A program made the translations under genes and the position numbers. Positions 27,530 through 35,965 of a stretch of 64,000 nt of DNA are shown here, piece by piece. Numbering within the stretch: the stretch's first letter is position 1; the number at the start of each line of letters is the position of its first letter. The DNA is from Sphaerobacter thermophilus DSM 20745 (GTDB taxonomy: Bacteria > Chloroflexota > Chloroflexia > Thermomicrobiales > Thermomicrobiaceae): NCBI RefSeq assembly GCF_000024985.1, contig NC_013523.1, positions 2,542,001 to 2,606,000 of the forward strand, read 5' to 3'. The notes beneath the pieces were generated by a model, which was not told the DNA's origin, searched no databases, and saw only the letters and a program-made list of their open reading frames with translations.

Positions 27530-28047
27530 CCGTGGTAGAGAAGCGCCAGATCACGGTAACCGTTAATGGACGGGAATATCAAGCCTCAGTAGAGCCGCGA
27601 CGCACGCTTGCAGACTTCCTCCGGGAGGATCTTCATCTGCCCGGCACGCATCTCGGCTGTGAACACGGGGTATGCGGCAACTGCACCGTCCTGCTCGACG
27701 GCCGAAGTGTCCGCTCGTGCCTGATGTTTGCAATCCAGGCCGATGGCCACGAGATCCTGACCGTGGAGGGCCTGTCCTCAAACGGAGACCTTCACCCGCT
27801 GCAAGAGGCCTTCTGGGAGCATCACGCGTTGCAGTGTGGGTTCTGCACTCCCGCGATGCTTCTGACCGCCTACGAGTACCTACGGCAGAACCCAACCCCC
27901 GGTAGCGACGAGGAGATCCGGGAAGCGATCAGCGGTGTCCTCTGCCGTTGCACCGGCTATCAGAACATCGTGACTGCCGTCCGCGCAGCTGCGGCTTCGA
28001 TGACCACGTCGGACCCGGCGACGGACACCCGGTCGGTGGTCGATTGA
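27526..28047 (+). CDS. Mo-hydroxylase 2Fe-2S subunit (CoxS/NdhS-like)
   Basis: 173 residues. All eight cluster ligands are seen: C45, C50, C53 and C65 (GCEHGVCGNC type, plant ferredoxin-like) and C104, C107, C140 and C142 (CGFCTP and CRCTGYQNI, the xanthine-oxidase-type helical domain). It carries electrons between the molybdopterin site of the large subunit and FAD of the medium subunit. It is tightly coupled to both neighbours. Confidence 0.96.
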   Translation: MTVVEKRQITVTVNGREYQASVEPRRTLADFLREDLHLPGTHLGCEHGVCGNCTVLLDGRSVRSCLMFAIQADGHEILTVEGLSSNGDLHPLQEAFWEHHALQCGFCTPAMLLTAYEYLRQNPTPGSDEEIREAISGVLCRCTGYQNIVTAVRAAAASMTTSDPATDTRSVVD

Positions 28048-28065
28048 GGGAGAGGGAGTCCGTCC

Positions 28066-30495
28066 ATGGCTGAGACGACGACCAATCGGCCGAAATGGAT
28101 CGGCCAGAGCTTGAAGCGAGTGGAGGATCCTCGCTTCCTGCGAGGCAAGGGCCGCTACATCGACGACATTCAACTGCCCAATATGGCGGTTGCCGCAGTG
28201 CTACGCAGTCCTCACGCCCATGCGCGTATCGTGCGCATCGATACGAGTGCCGCGGAGCGGCTTCCCGGTGTCCATGTGGTCGTAACCGGGAAAGACGTTG
28301 CCGAGCGCATGGCGCCGCTTCCGACGTTCGCCGTGGGACCGATCTATCAGCACCTCCTGGCAGTGGACAAGGTGCGCCACGTCGGTGAGGGTGTCGCGGC
28401 GGTGGTCGCTGAGAACCGGTATATCGCCGAGGATGCTTGCGACCTCATCGAGGTCGAGTACGAGCCGCTTCCCCCCGTTGTGGATCCGTTCGAGGCGATG
28501 AAGCCGGACGCGCCGCTGGTTCATGAAGCGCTGGGCAGCAACATTGCTTATGCCCGCACCTTTACTTTCGGTGAGTTCGAACGGGATTTCGCCGACGCTG
28601 ACCACATCGTGCGCGCCAAGCTCTACTGGCCTCGTTCGAGCGGGATGCCGATGGAGACGAACGGCGCCATCGGCGACTATGACGAGGGCACCGGACTCCT
28701 GACGGTCTACGCCAACTCGATGAGCTTCACCTACTTCCAGTGGTTGATCGCCACGTCCTTGAAGATCCCGGCTAGTAAGCTCAGGGTCGTACCGATCAAC
28801 GCGGGCGGCAGTTTCGGCTCGAAGTTCTTCATGCATAAAGTGCCGACGATGGCTGGGTTCCTCTCGATGGTCGCGGGCCGCCCCGTGAAATACATCGAGG
28901 ACCGCATCGAGCACATTCTCGCCAACGACCACTGTGGCTCCGACCGTCACTACGATGTGGCACTAGCGGTCGACCGCGACGGAACCATGCGAGCCCTCAA
29001 GATCTCCTGCGTCGACGACTATGGCGCCTATCTCCAGTTCGGCACGGGGACACATGGCAATGCGCTGGCACAGGTCACGGGGCCGTATCGCATTCCGAGC
29101 GTCCAGTACGAGCTGACTGCCGTGCTGACCAACAAGAACCAACAGGGAGCATACCGAGGCTTCGGTTCCGAGGTCAACAACTGGGTGCTGGAACGGATGG
29201 TCGACTTCGCGTCCCAGGAACTCGGGATCGACCCAGTCGAGATCCGGCGCAAGAACTTCATCCGCCCCGACGAGTTTCCCTACCGGAGTCCGACGGGGAA
29301 CATCTACGACAGCGGCAACTACGAGGGCGTGCTCGAGAAGGCGCTCGCCTTGGCTGACTACGACCACTGGGTTGCCGAGCGGGAACGGGCGCGGAAGGAA
29401 GGGCGCTACCTGGGCATCGGAATTGTGACAGCGCAGGAGCGTAGCGTCTTCAGCTCTACTGAGTTCTGGTTCTGGTTCGACAAGCCGGAATTCCCGGTCA
29501 CCAGCAGTCCGGAAAGCGCCACGGTCACGATTGACCCCACGGGCAAGTTCGTCGTCACGCTCCACTCGCTCGCCTTCTGGGGGAACAGCCCGGAGACGGT
29601 CGCAGCTCAGGTGGTAGCCGAGCAGTTCGATATTGATCCCAGGGACGTCGTCATCACCTATGCCGACTCTCAACGTGCCCTTCCGGGAACGGGGCCGGGT
29701 GGATCCCGCTACACAGTCATGGTGACAGGGGCACTAGTGGGGGCATCAGAGCGCCTCAAGGACAAGATCAAGAAGATTGCGGCGCACCGGCTCGATGTGA
29801 GCCCGGAGGATCTGGAATTCCGCGAAGGCAAGGTCCAGGTAAAGGGCGCCCCCGATCGCTCGCTGACGCTCAGCGAGATCGCCCTGAGCGCCTACATGTT
29901 CAAGCTCGCTCTCCCCGAGGATGTGGAGAGCGGTCTTGAGGCGAGCTTCACCTACGACCACCCTTACACCACTCTCCCCTCGCCGGACCGCAAGGACCTC
30001 GGTGTGTTCTACCCCTTCATGGGGCACGCCTGCCACATCGCGGTCGTCGAGGTGGACCCGGAGACCGGCCAGTTCATCTACCACAAGTATGCGGCCGTTG
30101 CCGACGCTGGGACAGTGGTGAACCCGATGACACTGGACGGTCACCTGACCGGTGGAACCGCGCAGGGACTCGGCACCGCACTGTACGAGGAGTACGTGTA
30201 CGACGAGAACGGCCAGATGCTGACGGCCAATTTCATGGACTACCTCGTGCCGACCGCGATGGAGGTGCCGCCGATCGCCATCGATCACCAAGAGACGCCG
30301 TCACCCTACACACCGTATGGAATCAAGGGCGCTGGGGAGGGCGGCCGCATGATGGCGCCGGGCGTCATCACGTCGGCCATCGAGAACGCCCTAGCGCCGT
30401 TCGGGATACGCATTACCGAGCTACCGATTACGCCCAGCAAGCTGGTGCAGTGGATCGAAGAGAGTAAGGCTCGGGGACAATCGACGGCCAGCTAG
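28066..30495 (+). CDS. Mo-hydroxylase large (molybdopterin) subunit of unknown substrate
   Basis: 809 residues of the xanthine dehydrogenase/CO dehydrogenase family. Seen: GKGRYIDDI and RSPHAHARI at the N-terminus; GGSFGSKF near 245, a Mo-cofactor loop; AYRGFGSE near 360; and the catalytic Glu in GIKGAGEGGRM near 756. The active-site loop lacks the Cys of true CO dehydrogenase form I (AYRCSFR), so this is not a CoxL. Purine, nicotinate, nicotine or another N-heterocycle is more likely. It forms the L subunit of the LMS enzyme with the two genes upstream. Confidence 0.93.
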   Translation: MAETTTNRPKWIGQSLKRVEDPRFLRGKGRYIDDIQLPNMAVAAVLRSPHAHARIVRIDTSAAERLPGVHVVVTGKDVAERMAPLPTFAVGPIYQHLLAVDKVRHVGEGVAAVVAENRYIAEDACDLIEVEYEPLPPVVDPFEAMKPDAPLVHEALGSNIAYARTFTFGEFERDFADADHIVRAKLYWPRSSGMPMETNGAIGDYDEGTGLLTVYANSMSFTYFQWLIATSLKIPASKLRVVPINAGGSFGSKFFMHKVPTMAGFLSMVAGRPVKYIEDRIEHILANDHCGSDRHYDVALAVDRDGTMRALKISCVDDYGAYLQFGTGTHGNALAQVTGPYRIPSVQYELTAVLTNKNQQGAYRGFGSEVNNWVLERMVDFASQELGIDPVEIRRKNFIRPDEFPYRSPTGNIYDSGNYEGVLEKALALADYDHWVAERERARKEGRYLGIGIVTAQERSVFSSTEFWFWFDKPEFPVTSSPESATVTIDPTGKFVVTLHSLAFWGNSPETVAAQVVAEQFDIDPRDVVITYADSQRALPGTGPGGSRYTVMVTGALVGASERLKDKIKKIAAHRLDVSPEDLEFREGKVQVKGAPDRSLTLSEIALSAYMFKLALPEDVESGLEASFTYDHPYTTLPSPDRKDLGVFYPFMGHACHIAVVEVDPETGQFIYHKYAAVADAGTVVNPMTLDGHLTGGTAQGLGTALYEEYVYDENGQMLTANFMDYLVPTAMEVPPIAIDHQETPSPYTPYGIKGAGEGGRMMAPGVITSAIENALAPFGIRITELPITPSKLVQWIEESKARGQSTAS

Positions 30496-30547
30496 TTCGC
30501 CGGGGCCGAGGCCGCGCGCACTCGGCCCCACCGGACCACAGTACAAG

Positions 30548-30595
30548 GAGCGCCGGCAGCGTGGACGGGCGTGAGCCGCCACGCTGCCGGCGCTC
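30548..30595. terminator. Bidirectional terminator-like hairpin
   Basis: A perfect 17-bp stem beginning GAGCGCCGGCAGCGTGG with a 14-base loop sits between the Mo-hydroxylase stop and the convergent VOC gene. The T tail on the plus side is short (CCGTTT). Confidence 0.65.
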
Positions 30596-30616
30596 CCGTT
30601 TCCCGCTCGGTCCGAG

Positions 30617-31081
30617 TCAGCGGAGGAAGAGCGTGGCGCGTAGGTTCTCCTCGCTCTGCGGATGCTTATCCGCGAGCCGCCGCATGTCCGCCCGCACGTC
30701 GTCCGGCAGATCACTGACGTCCGGATAGTCCACTTCGATAAGGTTCCCAGCAGGGTCTCGGAGATACATTTGGGCGTTGTTGCCGGGTAGCTCATAGAGA
30801 TGGTGCCCAAACGTCGTCCGATCGAGGATTCCCAGTTCCTTCGCCTTGCGATAGACCGCCGCGAAGTCGTCTACCGTCAGCCCCACGTGGTGATAGGTTG
30901 GTGCGTCCCCGGGGCGCTCGAATAGGTGAAGTTGGAGCGTGCCCACGCGGAGCCACTGTACTGGGAACCCGAAGTTCGGAGTCGGGATGCGTTCCATGCC
31001 GAACAGTTCTTCATAAAAGCGGGCCGACTCCACAAGATTCCTGGCCATGACGCTGACGTGGTTGAGACCGGTTGCTGCCAT
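30617..31081 (-). CDS. VOC-family protein (glyoxalase/extradiol dioxygenase superfamily)
   Basis: 154 residues with two beta-alpha-beta-beta-beta modules. Likely metal ligands are the His in LNHVSVMARN near residue 8, the His in YHHVGLTVDD near 67, and the Glu in DPAGNLIEVDYP near 117. That His-His-Glu set fits glyoxalases and type I extradiol dioxygenases. The position between a Mo-hydroxylase and a ring hydroxylase suggests ring cleavage or product conversion in the same pathway, but this is inference. It is divergent from the monooxygenase. Confidence 0.84.
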   Translation of the reverse strand: MAATGLNHVSVMARNLVESARFYEELFGMERIPTPNFGFPVQWLRVGTLQLHLFERPGDAPTYHHVGLTVDDFAAVYRKAKELGILDRTTFGHHLYELPGNNAQMYLRDPAGNLIEVDYPDVSDLPDDVRADMRRLADKHPQSEENLRATLFLR

Positions 31082-31403
31082 CGGCCTTCACCTCCTTCTC
31101 TGGACGGGTTCGCCCTCCTGGTGCACACACCCGCCGTCTCCCGAGGGTGCTTCTCCGCAGGCTAGCAGCGAGCGCTGAGCTAGTCCACGTCCGAGAGCAC
31201 AGAATTCCGGTGGTTTCGTTGTGGACAACCACAGCGACGACGCGGTTTCCGCCGCCCAAGACAGATGGTGGGCATCGGGCTGTGTTAGTGGACAAGGAAC
31301 TCGTCACTGTTTGGTGCAACCCCACATAGACTCGAGGCTCCCGACTGCCTACGATCCTGAGAGAGATGCCGGCAAGCGCATCGGCGACGACAGGAGGTGC
31401 CTG

Positions 31404-32618
31404 ATGGCGACGAAGGAGAGGACGAGGCCGCGCGTGGTCGTGATCGGAGGGTCGATCGGCGGTCTGAACGCGGCGCTCTGGCTACAGGATGCTGGTTGCG
31501 ATACCGTCGTCTTCGAGCGTGCACAGGCGCCGCTTGAGGATCGCGGCGCCGGCATCGTGTTGCACCCCGCCACCATCCGCTATCTCCTGACACACGAACG
31601 GCCCGATATCCAACAGCTCGCCGCGGCTGCCCACTGGATCCGTTTTCTTGATCCCAGCGGGGAGATCGCCCATCAAGAGCCATGCCGCTACCAGTTCACT
31701 GCGTATAACGTCCTCTATCGAACACTGCTACGCCACTTCGACCTTGCGCGCTACCATCTCGGGCAGGAGTGCACAGGATTCGAGCAGGTGGGCGATCAGG
31801 TATTCGTCTCCTTCGCAAGCGGCCGTCGCGAGCACTGTGACCTCCTCGTCTGTGCCGATGGGATCAACTCGCTGGGACGGCGCACGCTCCTCTCGGAGGT
31901 ACAGCCCCAGTATGCTGGGTACGTAGCTTGGCGCGGGACGGTAGCGGAGCAGGACCTACCGCCCGACGTCTTCGCCGTCATCCATGAGGCCATCACGTAC
32001 TCGGTGATGTCCGACAGCCATATCCTGGTCTACCCAATCCCTGATGGCGAGGGGAACGTCGAGCCAGGATACCGGCTCATGAACTGGCTGTGGTACCGCA
32101 ATGTTCCAGAGGGAGAGGATCTGGACGACCTGTTGACAACGCGGACCGGGGAACGCTTCGGCACATCTGTCCCACCTGGTTTCGTACAAGAGCGCCACCT
32201 GCGGAAGCTCCGGGCGGATGCTCAACATCTCCCGCCCGTGTTCACTACCCTGATTGAGCGGACCGCAACCCCGTTCCTGCAGGTAATTATGGACCTTGAA
32301 ACACCCCGTATGGCCTTCGGCAGGGTGTGCCTGATCGGTGATGCTGCGTTTACCGCCCGCCCGCATGTCGCTGCGGGCTCTGCCAAGGCGGCTGAGGACG
32401 GGTGGACGCTCGCTGAGGCAATCCGGGACTGTGGGGGAAACATCGACGCGGCGCTCGCCCGCTGGGAACCGGCCCAGCTCGCTCTCGGTCAGCAGGTCGT
32501 CGCTCGAGCGAGGGAGGCGGGCACCCGCTTGCAAAACAATCAGTGGGATACTGGCACACCGCTACCTTTTGGGTTGTACGCCGTCGGTGACAACGTGTTC
32601 GGAGACACCCTGGCATAA
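31404..32618 (+). CDS. FAD-dependent monooxygenase, 2,6-dihydroxypyridine 3-monooxygenase-like
   Basis: 404 residues; AGGAGGTG precedes the ATG. The N-terminal FAD motif is VVVIGGSIGGLNAALWL near 11-27. YAGYVAWRGTV, LMNWLWYRNVPEG and CLIGDAAFTARPHVAAGSAK near 310 closely follow what I recall of 2,6-dihydroxypyridine hydroxylases of nicotine degraders. The GD motif binding the FAD ribityl chain is intact. The likely reaction is NADH-dependent hydroxylation of a hydroxylated pyridine or similar ring. Its codon use and lower GC match the Mo-hydroxylase genes. Confidence 0.88.
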   Translation: MATKERTRPRVVVIGGSIGGLNAALWLQDAGCDTVVFERAQAPLEDRGAGIVLHPATIRYLLTHERPDIQQLAAAAHWIRFLDPSGEIAHQEPCRYQFTAYNVLYRTLLRHFDLARYHLGQECTGFEQVGDQVFVSFASGRREHCDLLVCADGINSLGRRTLLSEVQPQYAGYVAWRGTVAEQDLPPDVFAVIHEAITYSVMSDSHILVYPIPDGEGNVEPGYRLMNWLWYRNVPEGEDLDDLLTTRTGERFGTSVPPGFVQERHLRKLRADAQHLPPVFTTLIERTATPFLQVIMDLETPRMAFGRVCLIGDAAFTARPHVAAGSAKAAEDGWTLAEAIRDCGGNIDAALARWEPAQLALGQQVVARAREAGTRLQNNQWDTGTPLPFGLYAVGDNVFGDTLA

Positions 32619-32630
32619 CCCCGCCGCCAC

Positions 32631-33764
32631 TCATACTGCCTGCGCGAAGCGGGCGGGGCTGAGGGGTGCGAGCAGCGGGTCGGGAGCACCGGACAGGAGG
32701 GAAGCAACCAGGACCTCGGCGGTGCCGATGGCGAGTTGCACGCCGGTGCGGAAGTGCCCGCTGGCGACCCAGAGATTGTCGTAGCCGGGGACCAGGCCGA
32801 CGATCGGCTCGCGGTCGGGAGTGCCGGGGCGCAGGCCGGCCCAGGTGGCGACCACCTCGCCGTCCAGCAGTCCGGGCGCCAGCGCCTCGATCAGCCCCAC
32901 AAGCGCCCGCAGCCCGGCCGGGGTCACGCGGGTGTCGAACCCGGCCTCCTCCTCGGTCGCGGCGACACCGACGGTGCCATCGGTCCACGGTACAAGGTAG
33001 CCGCCCGCCCCGCCGATGATGGTGCGCGGCGGGTGAAGAAGCCCGCCGAGCGCCAGCATCTGGCCTTTGACCGGCACCGTGGGAAGCGCCTGGCCCAGCT
33101 CCAGGCCGAAGCGCGCGGTCCAGGCGCCGGCGGCCAGCACGACCTGGGCGGCGGGGAGCGTGCCGTCCGCCAGGCGCACGCCGGTGGCGAGGTCGCCGCT
33201 CGTGGCGACGCCCAGGGCAGGGGTGTGCTCCAGCACGAGCGCCCCACGGCGGGCGGCGGCCGCTGCGAGCGCGCGGGTCAGGCGCCGGACATTGACGCTG
33301 CCGGCGTCGTTGGCGAGCATGCCGCCGAGCAACCCCTCGGGCAGTGCCGGCTCCAGGTGCCGAAGCTCGGCGGGCTCCACCCACTCGCTGTCGAAGCCCA
33401 GATCCTCTTGCCAGGAGAGGAGCGCGCGAAGGCGGGCATGGTCGTTCTCGTTGCTGGCGACCAGGAGCGCACCCCACTGGCGGTAGCCGACGTCGAATCC
33501 CGTCTCGTCCTGGAGCGCGGCGACCAGCCAGGGATAGGCCGAGAGGCTGCGCGCCGTCAGCTCCACGCGCACGGCGGGCGTGTCCTTGTTCGAGGGTGGT
33601 GCGATGATGCCGGCCGAGGCCCCGCTGGCTTCGCCGCCGATCGCCCCGCGTTCGACCACGGCCACGCGGTGGCCCTTGCGCGCCAGTTCATAGGCGATGG
33701 CGCAGCCGATGATCCCACCGCCGACGATCGCCACCTCGACCGCCTCGTAGCCCATGCCGCTCAT
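32631..33764 (-). CDS. FAD-dependent amine/glycine oxidase (ThiO/DAO family)
   Basis: 377 residues; AGGAGGAG lies upstream of the ATG. VAIVGGGIIGCAIAYELARKG is the Rossmann FAD motif near residue 10. GEASGASAGIIAPPS, VLAAGAWT and WAGLRPGTPDREPIVG are typical of glycine oxidase ThiO and D-amino acid oxidases. ThiO makes iminoglycine for thiazole synthesis, but no thi gene is near, so a D-amino acid or sarcosine substrate is possible. It is convergent with the monooxygenase, 12 bases between stops. High GC sets it outside the island. Confidence 0.86.
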   Translation of the reverse strand: MSGMGYEAVEVAIVGGGIIGCAIAYELARKGHRVAVVERGAIGGEASGASAGIIAPPSNKDTPAVRVELTARSLSAYPWLVAALQDETGFDVGYRQWGALLVASNENDHARLRALLSWQEDLGFDSEWVEPAELRHLEPALPEGLLGGMLANDAGSVNVRRLTRALAAAAARRGALVLEHTPALGVATSGDLATGVRLADGTLPAAQVVLAAGAWTARFGLELGQALPTVPVKGQMLALGGLLHPPRTIIGGAGGYLVPWTDGTVGVAATEEEAGFDTRVTPAGLRALVGLIEALAPGLLDGEVVATWAGLRPGTPDREPIVGLVPGYDNLWVASGHFRTGVQLAIGTAEVLVASLLSGAPDPLLAPLSPARFAQAV

Positions 33765-33892
33765 GGCTCTCCTCCTGATCGTTCCCTGGTCGGCGGCCCC
33801 TTCCCCGCGCCGCCGCACCCGCGGCACGTGGCCGCGTCTGGCACGCAGGCGTACCAGATCCGCCCCGCGCTGGCAAGCGGAGCGTTCCGGCG

Positions 33893-33936
33893 GCCCTCAC
33901 CCCCGGCCCCTCTCCCAACCTTAGGCGAGGGGGGTC
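33893..33936. repeat. R1 core-only repeat
   Basis: CCCTCACCCCCGGCCCCTCT and an imperfect inverted half without the TGCGT arms. It lies in a 382-base gap (33765-34146) where I see no gene. Confidence 0.65.
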
Positions 33937-34146
33937 ATGTGCTGGGCCGGGCAAAGCTCCGGCCGACACAGCGCCTGGATTCAGGTGGGAACCGCCGCCC
34001 GCCCGGCATCGGCTTTGCGTTCGTCCGGCGCAGGGCCGCCGCGGGACGCGGCCGGAGTGACCATGGATCCAGTCCGGGAGGCCCACTAGCGGTAGGCAGG
34101 GGCGCTGCCGCGCAGGACGCAGGCGGCGCGGGAAAGGGAGGTTCTG

Positions 34147-34617
34147 ATGAACCCCATCGTGCGCGGCGCGCTGGCCGGAACGGCGGCGACCGGGTTTATG
34201 TCGATTGCCATGGCTGCCGGACGGGCGACCGGCCTGCTCGGGAAACCGCCACCGAAGCACATCACGGAGCGGGTGGAAGAGGAGGCGGGCGTCCGCCACA
34301 AGCTCTCCGAGCCGGCCTTCCTATCGAGCTGGCTGCTGGCTCACGTCGGGTACGGCGCGGGCGCCGGGGCACTCTTTGGCCTGGGGCGCCGCCTGCTGCC
34401 GTCGTCGGACATCACTGCCGGGCTGCTCTACGGGGGACTGGTCTGGAGCGTGAGCTACCTCGGGCTGATGCCCGGCCTGAAGCTCTACCCCTGGCCCGAC
34501 GAGGATCAACCCTCGCGGCAAGGGGTGATGATCGCCGCCCACGCCGTCTACGGCGTCGCGCTGGCGCTGATCGACCGCCGGCTCGGCGGCGAGGAGCCAC
34601 GTGCCCGCATGCGCTAG
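34147..34617 (+). CDS. Hypothetical membrane protein (YagU/DUF1440-like)
   Basis: 156 residues; GGGAGG precedes the ATG. Four hydrophobic segments are seen, beginning with the Gly/Ala-rich ALAGTAATGFMSIAMAAG. HVGYGAGAGALFGLG and AAHAVYGVALALI are similar helices, separated by a charged loop (KHITERVEEEAGVRHK). This pattern resembles DUF1440/DUF6789 inner-membrane proteins of unknown function. The last four bases overlap the stop of the convergent YeiH-like gene. Confidence 0.72.
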   Translation: MNPIVRGALAGTAATGFMSIAMAAGRATGLLGKPPPKHITERVEEEAGVRHKLSEPAFLSSWLLAHVGYGAGAGALFGLGRRLLPSSDITAGLLYGGLVWSVSYLGLMPGLKLYPWPDEDQPSRQGVMIAAHAVYGVALALIDRRLGGEEPRARMR

Positions 34618-35696
34618 AGCCCGACCAGGACCGCGATCAGCACCAGAGTGAGCAGGCTGAGCAGCGTCGAGGCTGCCAGACCCAGGTAGAAGGGGCGCAG
34701 CCCGACGGCGCGCATCTGACCGAGGTTGGTGCTCAGCCCGACGCCGGTGAGCGCCGCGAGGACGAGCAGCTTGGCGCCCTCGCTCGCCGCTTGCTCTGCC
34801 TGCGGCGGGATGAGCCCGAGGCTGTTGAGGAGCGCCACGCCGAGGAAGCCGAGCACGAAGGGCGGCACCACCGCCATGGCCCGCCGGGCACCTGACCGGT
34901 TCCTCCGGCCGGAGACGGCTCCACGCACCACGTGCGCGTAGACGGCACCGATGACGACGATCAGCGGGCCCATCAGCGTGTTCCGCGTCAACTTGACCAC
35001 CGTGGCCACCTCACCAGCCGCGTCTGAGTAGGCAAACCCGGTGGCGATCACCTGCGACGTGTCGTTGACCGCGGCGCCCGCCCAGTAGCCGAACGCATGG
35101 TCGGAGAAGGCGGCAAGGTGGCCGATGGCGGGGTAGAGGAGCACCGCGAGCGTCCCGAAGAGGGTGATCGTCGCCACGGCGAAGGAGACGTCGCGCTCCT
35201 TCGCTTCGATCGTGGGAGCCGTGGCGATGATGGCCGTGTTGCCGCAGACTGCCGTGCCGACACCGATCAGCAGGCATAGCCGCGGCGGCAACCGCAGCAG
35301 TCGCCCGGCGCCGAGGGTGAAGAGCAGCGCCGTGGTCATCCCGGCCGCCACGATGACCAGCGCATCCAGCCCGGTGGTCAGCACGTCCTGGACGCTGAGG
35401 CGCGCGCCGAGCAGAACGATCCCGACCCGCAGCAGCGTGCCGACGGCGAACCGGATGCCCGGCTGCAGTGCCGCGGGCAGGTGCACGATGTTTCCCAGAG
35501 CGAGGCCGAGGAGGAGTCCGACGGTGACTTCGGCGATGACATCCGGCAGGGCGCCGGCCACACCGCGGCTGACGACCGCCAGGAGGAGAACGAGACCGAG
35601 CCCGGGCGCATGCCGCGCGCCCCAACTCAGGGCCGTACCGCGAGGTTGCCGCACGGGCGCGGGGCCAACTATCGGCCCGTGCCGTCGCTTATCCAT
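34614..35696 (-). CDS. YeiH/UPF0324-type putative sulfate exporter
   Basis: 360 residues with about ten membrane helices. ARHAPGLGLVLLLAVVS, the GVGTAVCGNTAIIATAPTI block near 135-155 and GYWAGAAVNDTSQVIA near 205 are signatures of the PSE/YeiH family. Its members have been linked to sulfonate or sulfate export and sometimes to cysteine metabolism. The GTAVCG..AI pattern is retained, so the protein looks functional. No sulfur genes are adjacent. 35697-35965 upstream has no supported gene. Confidence 0.88.
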   Translation of the reverse strand: MDKRRHGPIVGPAPVRQPRGTALSWGARHAPGLGLVLLLAVVSRGVAGALPDVIAEVTVGLLLGLALGNIVHLPAALQPGIRFAVGTLLRVGIVLLGARLSVQDVLTTGLDALVIVAAGMTTALLFTLGAGRLLRLPPRLCLLIGVGTAVCGNTAIIATAPTIEAKERDVSFAVATITLFGTLAVLLYPAIGHLAAFSDHAFGYWAGAAVNDTSQVIATGFAYSDAAGEVATVVKLTRNTLMGPLIVVIGAVYAHVVRGAVSGRRNRSGARRAMAVVPPFVLGFLGVALLNSLGLIPPQAEQAASEGAKLLVLAALTGVGLSTNLGQMRAVGLRPFYLGLAASTLLSLLTLVLIAVLVGL

Positions 35697-35965
35697 GCTC
35701 CGTCACCGCTCCACTGTCCCGCGCGACCCCGCCATCCCGTACCGCCCCACGCCAACGCCCCGCTCGGTACGGCATGCGGCACGTGCCCATGGGGGCGTCC
35801 GGAGGGACGGCTCGGCTGGGCTGACGCAGCGGTGACGACGTGGAGAAGACGGCGCTGCAACGGCCGCGAAGCGAGGTCGGTCCCCCTGGCGCCGACCGGT
35901 GCGACGCCTGCCCGATTATCCGCTATTGCATTCGGGTTCTGCACGCCCGTTGTGCATCGGACGCG

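Noticed and set aside
28066-30495. CO dehydrogenase large subunit (CoxL)
   Set aside because: The active-site loop lacks the Cys and the form I or II sequence, and no coxDEF accessory genes are nearby.
35697-35965. Overlapping small ORFs on both strands between the YeiH-like and LLM genes
   Set aside because: No ribosome sites and composition like antisense shadow frames. I see nothing supported in this gap.
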